From positions 280,501 to 344,500 of the forward strand of contig JAGNLV010000001.1 of the NCBI GenBank assembly GCA_017999435.1: DNA of 64,000 nt, given 5' to 3'. The notes below the pieces were generated by a model. That model was given only the letters and a program-made list of their open reading frames with translations. It made no database searches and had not been told where the DNA came from. Position numbers and translations under genes: made by a program. This DNA is from Candidatus Zixiibacteriota bacterium (lineage in GTDB: Bacteria; Zixibacteria; MSB-5A5; GN15; FEB-12). Shown in pieces: positions 60,746-64,000 of this stretch; position 1 is the stretch's first letter, and every line of letters begins with the position of its first letter.

Positions 60746-61866
60746 GCGTTCTCCACCTGCGGGCGAGCAACTTCTACGGCGGTCCGGAACGCCAGCTCCA
60801 TTGCCACGCCCGGGCCGCCCGCGACTCCGTCTTCGAGGTCATCGTCGCCTCCTACGCCGAGTCCGGTCGCTCCCCCGACCTGCTGGCCCGGGTGGCCGCC
60901 GACCGTCTCCCGACTCACCTCGTCGGCGTCGCCGGCGCCTACGACCGCCGCGCCCTCGGCCTCATCCGCCGGGTCCTGCGCGATCGCGACATCGCCATCC
61001 TCTGCACCCACGACTACCGCTCAACCGTCCTCGGCTGCCTCGCCGTCCGCTTCACCCCCGTCCGCTGGATCGCCTTCTCCCGCGGCCGCACGCGCGAGAC
61101 CCTCAGGATTCGGCTCTACAACGAACTGGAGCGCTTGTGCCTGCGGTTCGCCGACCGCGTCGTCGCCGTCTCCGAGGGCGAGAAAGCCTCCCTCCGCCGC
61201 CGTCTCGTGCCCGACCGCCGCATCGCCGTCGTCCACAACGCCATCGACACCGCCGCTTTCGCCGCCGTCACCCCCGTCGACCTGAAAAGCCGCTTCGGCT
61301 TCCCTGCGCACTCTCTCGTTGCCGTCGCCGCCGGCCGCTTCTCGCCTGAAAAGGGACAGCTCGACCTCGTCCGCGCCGCCGAACTCGCCCTCCCTCGCCT
61401 CCCCGGCCTCCGTTTCGTCCTCTTCGGCGATGGCCCCGACCTCGAGCGCACCCGCCACGAGATCGAATCCCGCGGCCTGAACGACCGCGTTCTCTGCCCG
61501 GGTTTCGAACGGGACCTGGCCGCCTGCCTCCGGGGCGCCGATCTCGTCGTCAACCCTTCCCTCTCCGAGGGGCTCCCCAACGTCGTGCTCGAGGCCATGG
61601 CTCTCGGTGTTCCCGTGGTGGCCACCGCGGTCGGCGGCGTGCCGGAACTTATCCGCGATGGCGACACCGGCCTGCTGCCCCCCCCGGCCGATCCGCGGCA
61701 ACTCGCCGACGCCCTCGTGCGCATGGGGGACGACCCCGCCCTCCGTCGGCGTGTCGCCGCCAACGCGCTCAATCTCGTGCGGGAATCGTTCTCCTTCGAG
61801 AAGCAGGCCCGCGAGCTGTTCGCCCTCTATGCCGACGTGCTGAACCAAAGGGACAGGACCGTATGA
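60742..61866 (+). CDS. Glycosyltransferase family 4
   Basis: 374-residue GT-B transferase: VSVLHLRASNFYGGPERQ at the N-terminus, VVHNAIDTAAFA, AAGRFSPEKGQLDLV, and NPSLSEGLPNVVLEAMALGVPVVATAVGG. The GTG at 60742 overlaps the previous stop (GTGA) and gives a standard start; an ATG at 60721 would add seven residues. Ends in an ATGA overlap with the next gene. Confidence 0.92.
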   Translation: MSVLHLRASNFYGGPERQLHCHARAARDSVFEVIVASYAESGRSPDLLARVAADRLPTHLVGVAGAYDRRALGLIRRVLRDRDIAILCTHDYRSTVLGCLAVRFTPVRWIAFSRGRTRETLRIRLYNELERLCLRFADRVVAVSEGEKASLRRRLVPDRRIAVVHNAIDTAAFAAVTPVDLKSRFGFPAHSLVAVAAGRFSPEKGQLDLVRAAELALPRLPGLRFVLFGDGPDLERTRHEIESRGLNDRVLCPGFERDLAACLRGADLVVNPSLSEGLPNVVLEAMALGVPVVATAVGGVPELIRDGDTGLLPPPADPRQLADALVRMGDDPALRRRVAANALNLVRESFSFEKQARELFALYADVLNQRDRTV

Positions 61867-63008
61867 TCCGCATCGCCTTCGTCATCGACACCATCGCCAC
61901 CCCCGGCGCCGGCACCGAGAAGCAGCTTCTGCTCCTCGTGCGCCACCTCGACCGCTCCCGCTTCGAACCGCACCTCCTGTGCCTCCAGTCCTCCCCCTGG
62001 CTGGAGCGAAACTCGCTGCCCTGCCCGGTTGAAATCATCGGCGTCCGCTCGCTCCGCTCCCCCGCGACGACAGGGGCGCTGCTGCGGTTCCGCCGCTATG
62101 TCCGCCGGCACCGCATCGACATCGTCCAGACTTTCTTCATCGATTCCAACCTCTTCGGCACCGTCTCCGGCTGGCTTTCGGGGGTTCCCGTCATCATCTC
62201 CAGCCGCCGCAATTTCGGCAAGGACTACTGGCACACCCCGGCCTGGCTTTTCCTCCTCCGCCTGCTTCGCCGCCTGACCACCTGTTACATCGCGAACTCC
62301 CGCCTGACAGCCGACTACTCGATCGAAGTTGAGCGGATCGCCGCCGACCGCATGCACGTCATTTACAACGGTCTTGATTTCGCTCCGTTCGCGAACCTGA
62401 CGCCCGAATTGCGCGCCGCCGCGCGGTCGGCCTGGGGCGTGGCCGACCGCCACGTCCTCATCGGCATCATCGCCAACCTCCGCCCCATCAAGAACCACCG
62501 CCTCTTCGTCGAGGCCGCCGCCCGCGTCCACTCCCGCCGCCCCGACACGCGGTTCCTGATCGCCGGCGACGGCGACCAGCGCGAACCCATCGAGTGCCGC
62601 CTCCACGAGCTCGGCCTGCAGGACACCGCCATCCTCACCGGCCAGGTCGCCGACGTCCTCCCCGTCCTGGCGGCTCTCGACATCGGCGTCCTCTGCTCGC
62701 ACGGCGAGAGCCTCTCCAACGCCATCATCGAGTACATGGCCGCCGGCATCCCCCCGGTGGTGTCCGACGTCGGCGGCAACCGTGAGGCCGTCGGCGGCGA
62801 ACATGGCCTGGTGTTTCCACCCGATGACCTCGACGCCTTCGTCGCCTGCCTCGACCGCCTCATCGCCGACCCCGCCCTCCGGACCCGCCTCGGCCGCGCT
62901 GCCGCCGATTACGCCCGCTGCACTTATGAATACCGCGAGGCCGTCGGCCGCCACGAGACCCTCTACGAAACCTGCCGCGCCGCGGCCCGCCCCCGCCGCC
63001 GTTCCTGA
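61863..63008 (+). CDS. Glycosyltransferase family 4
   Basis: 381-residue GT-B transferase: IAFVIDTIATPGAGTEKQL, VIYNGLDFAPFA, IGIIANLRPIKNHRLFVEA, and CSHGESLSNAIIEYMAAGIPPVVSDVGGN. It follows the previous gene by ATGA and ends the coupled run of glycosyltransferases. Sugar specificity is not visible. Confidence 0.92.
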   Translation: MIRIAFVIDTIATPGAGTEKQLLLLVRHLDRSRFEPHLLCLQSSPWLERNSLPCPVEIIGVRSLRSPATTGALLRFRRYVRRHRIDIVQTFFIDSNLFGTVSGWLSGVPVIISSRRNFGKDYWHTPAWLFLLRLLRRLTTCYIANSRLTADYSIEVERIAADRMHVIYNGLDFAPFANLTPELRAAARSAWGVADRHVLIGIIANLRPIKNHRLFVEAAARVHSRRPDTRFLIAGDGDQREPIECRLHELGLQDTAILTGQVADVLPVLAALDIGVLCSHGESLSNAIIEYMAAGIPPVVSDVGGNREAVGGEHGLVFPPDDLDAFVACLDRLIADPALRTRLGRAAADYARCTYEYREAVGRHETLYETCRAAARPRRRS

Positions 63009-63053
63009 TCCCCCGACCCTTTTGCGCGCCTCGTCCCGAGTCGTTGATTTGCC

Positions 63054-63081
63054 TTGCTCTCCATGGCCCCGCCAATATATT
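63054..63081 (+). promoter_or_regulatory. Promoter of the terminal gene
   Basis: TTGCTC (63054-63059), a 16-bp spacer and TATATT (63076-63081). Transcription would begin near 63088, giving a leader of about 180 bases. Confidence 0.65.
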
Positions 63082-63266
63082 GAGAAGTGGCTTTTTGATG
63101 ATCGCCGAAGTCGTCTGCCGGCGGCCTTCCTGAATCGGGGAACTTATCCCCCGCGCCCGCGGTTTGCACAGCAGGAACGCATCGGCGGTCTGCGTGTAAG
63201 AGACGTCCCCCTCGGCCTTAACAGGACAGATGTACCCGGCCGCTCACTGAAGGAGATAGACAGCGA

Positions 63267-64000
63267 ATGAAGCTCTTCCGCACCGCGCTCATTGCGGTCG
63301 TCATCGTCGGGCTCCTCGCCGGCGGCGCCATGACCTACAAACTCTACCGCGGCCACGCCTTCATCTGGCTCCCCGACTACCTGGCCGACAGCCCCGGCTT
63401 CGCCGCCACCGCCGACCTCACCGACATCATCTTCGTCGTCGTCGACCACTGGGAACCGGGCGGCAAACCGGAAATCGTCAACCGCTGGATGACCGACTAC
63501 CGCGCCGTCGCCGAGAAGCACCGCGACGCCAACGGCGTCCCGCTCCGGCACTCCTGGTACTATCCCATCGAGGCCTTCCGCGGATGGGAAGTCGACAGTC
63601 TCGTCAAGCTCTGCCGCCTCGGTCTTGGCGACGTCGAGGTGCACCTCCACCACTTCGACGATTCCTCCGCCTCGCTCCGGGAGAAGCTCTCCGCCGGCCT
63701 CGATTCCCTCCGCGCCCACGGCGCGCTGGTGACGCCCGACGGCCGCAGCCGTTTCTCCTTCATCCACGGCAACTGGGCGCTGGACAACTCCGGGGCGCCG
63801 GTCGGCGATCGCATGCCCTGCGGCGTCAACGACGAGATCTCCATCCTCCTCGACCTCGGCTGCTACAGCGACTGCACCTTCCCCGCCATGGGGCAAACGG
63901 CCCAGCCCTCCCTGGTGAACAAGATCTACTATGCCGTCGACGACCCCGCGAAACCCAAGTCTCATGACACCGGCGTCCGCAGCGCCGTCGGCCTCGCCAC
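63267..64000 (+). CDS. Membrane-anchored NodB-like protein, 3' end outside window
   Basis: The first 244 residues are present. An N-terminal helix (TALIAVVIVGLLAGGAM) is followed by VVVDHWEPGG, HSWYYPIEAFRGW, VEVHLHHFDDSSASL and FSFIHGNWALDNSG, the pattern of polysaccharide-deacetylase-like proteins seen in EPS and PEP-CTERM loci. AAGGAG 11 bases before the ATG at 63267 fixes the start. The catalytic set cannot be completed because the gene is cut. Confidence 0.75.
   Translation, partial: MKLFRTALIAVVIVGLLAGGAMTYKLYRGHAFIWLPDYLADSPGFAATADLTDIIFVVVDHWEPGGKPEIVNRWMTDYRAVAEKHRDANGVPLRHSWYYPIEAFRGWEVDSLVKLCRLGLGDVEVHLHHFDDSSASLREKLSAGLDSLRAHGALVTPDGRSRFSFIHGNWALDNSGAPVGDRMPCGVNDEISILLDLGCYSDCTFPAMGQTAQPSLVNKIYYAVDDPAKPKSHDTGVRSAVGLA

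Noticed and set aside
63082-63266. c-di-GMP riboswitch in the terminal leader
   Set aside because: ACGCA-like and GCACAG-like words occur, but not in the order or pairing of the known classes.
1-64000. CRISPR arrays, insertion sequences, attachment sites, replication origin
   Set aside because: No regularly spaced repeats, transposase, integrase, or DnaA-box cluster was seen; dnaB alone does not mark an origin.

Overview
The window is GC-rich, densely packed bacterial DNA with no tRNA, rRNA, IS element or CRISPR array that I could see. Several features suggest an uncultivated lineage near the Fibrobacteres-Chlorobi-Bacteroidetes group (a Zixibacteria-like candidate phylum is my best guess): a secreted protein ending in an FPNPFN-type C-terminal sorting domain, periplasmic TonB-C-domain proteins, an exosortase/EpsI exopolysaccharide locus, KorDABC-type 2-oxoglutarate:ferredoxin oxidoreductase and a tungsten-type aldehyde:ferredoxin oxidoreductase. 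The phylum is inferred from gene content only. The products imply a diderm with ferredoxin-based, largely anaerobic metabolism.

Layout. 1-8013 (minus): isoprenoid/envelope and repair genes, in transcription order hypothetical - uppS - cdsA - UbiA-like - NlpC/P60 lipoprotein - uvrC - xseA - xseB - ispA (cut by the window edge). 8162-12932 (plus): CBS protein, kynureninase plus kynurenine formamidase, a small membrane protein, two TonB-C-domain proteins and a frameshifted tail-fibre-chaperone (S74) gene. 12970-27850 (minus): an energy-metabolism block, ALDH - COG2403 GTPase-like - carbamate kinase - cca - sucC - sucD - korD - korA - korB - korC - ndk - larA-like - mdh - icd, closed by a bidirectional terminator. 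28031-35183 (plus): a barrel-like protein, a metallophosphatase with a C-terminal CBM9-like domain, then an aldehyde:ferredoxin oxidoreductase operon (membrane protein, polyferredoxin, AOR, MoaD-like, MoeB-like) behind a long structured leader. 35369-41718 (minus): uracil-DNA glycosylase, dnaB, MlaE/MlaF transporter, radA, tgt. 42035-64000: acyl carrier protein, sorting-domain protein, exosortase and EpsI, then an exopolysaccharide locus with glycosyltransferases, three FemAB/BioF2-type acyltransferases, O-acetylation/deacetylation enzymes, flippase, O-antigen-ligase-like polymerase and two CapK-type adenylate-forming proteins.

How the genes work together. sucCD, korDABC, mdh and icd cover the steps malate-oxaloacetate and isocitrate to succinate with ferredoxin as electron carrier, so the block could run oxidatively or reductively. 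AOR, the polyferredoxin and the KOR complex would share ferredoxin. The exopolysaccharide locus holds export, polymerisation, modification and an exosortase, so surface anchoring of proteins and polymer synthesis are probably linked.

Regulation visible in the sequence: several genes have a good -35/-10 pair placed so that transcription would start at, or a few bases before, the start codon (leaderless mRNAs); the ALDH gene has a perfect CRP-type site and a perfect LacI-type palindrome; the AOR operon has a roughly 170-nt leader with three consecutive stem-loops. Stop/start overlaps (ATGA, GTGA, TGATG, TAATG) are the rule inside operons.
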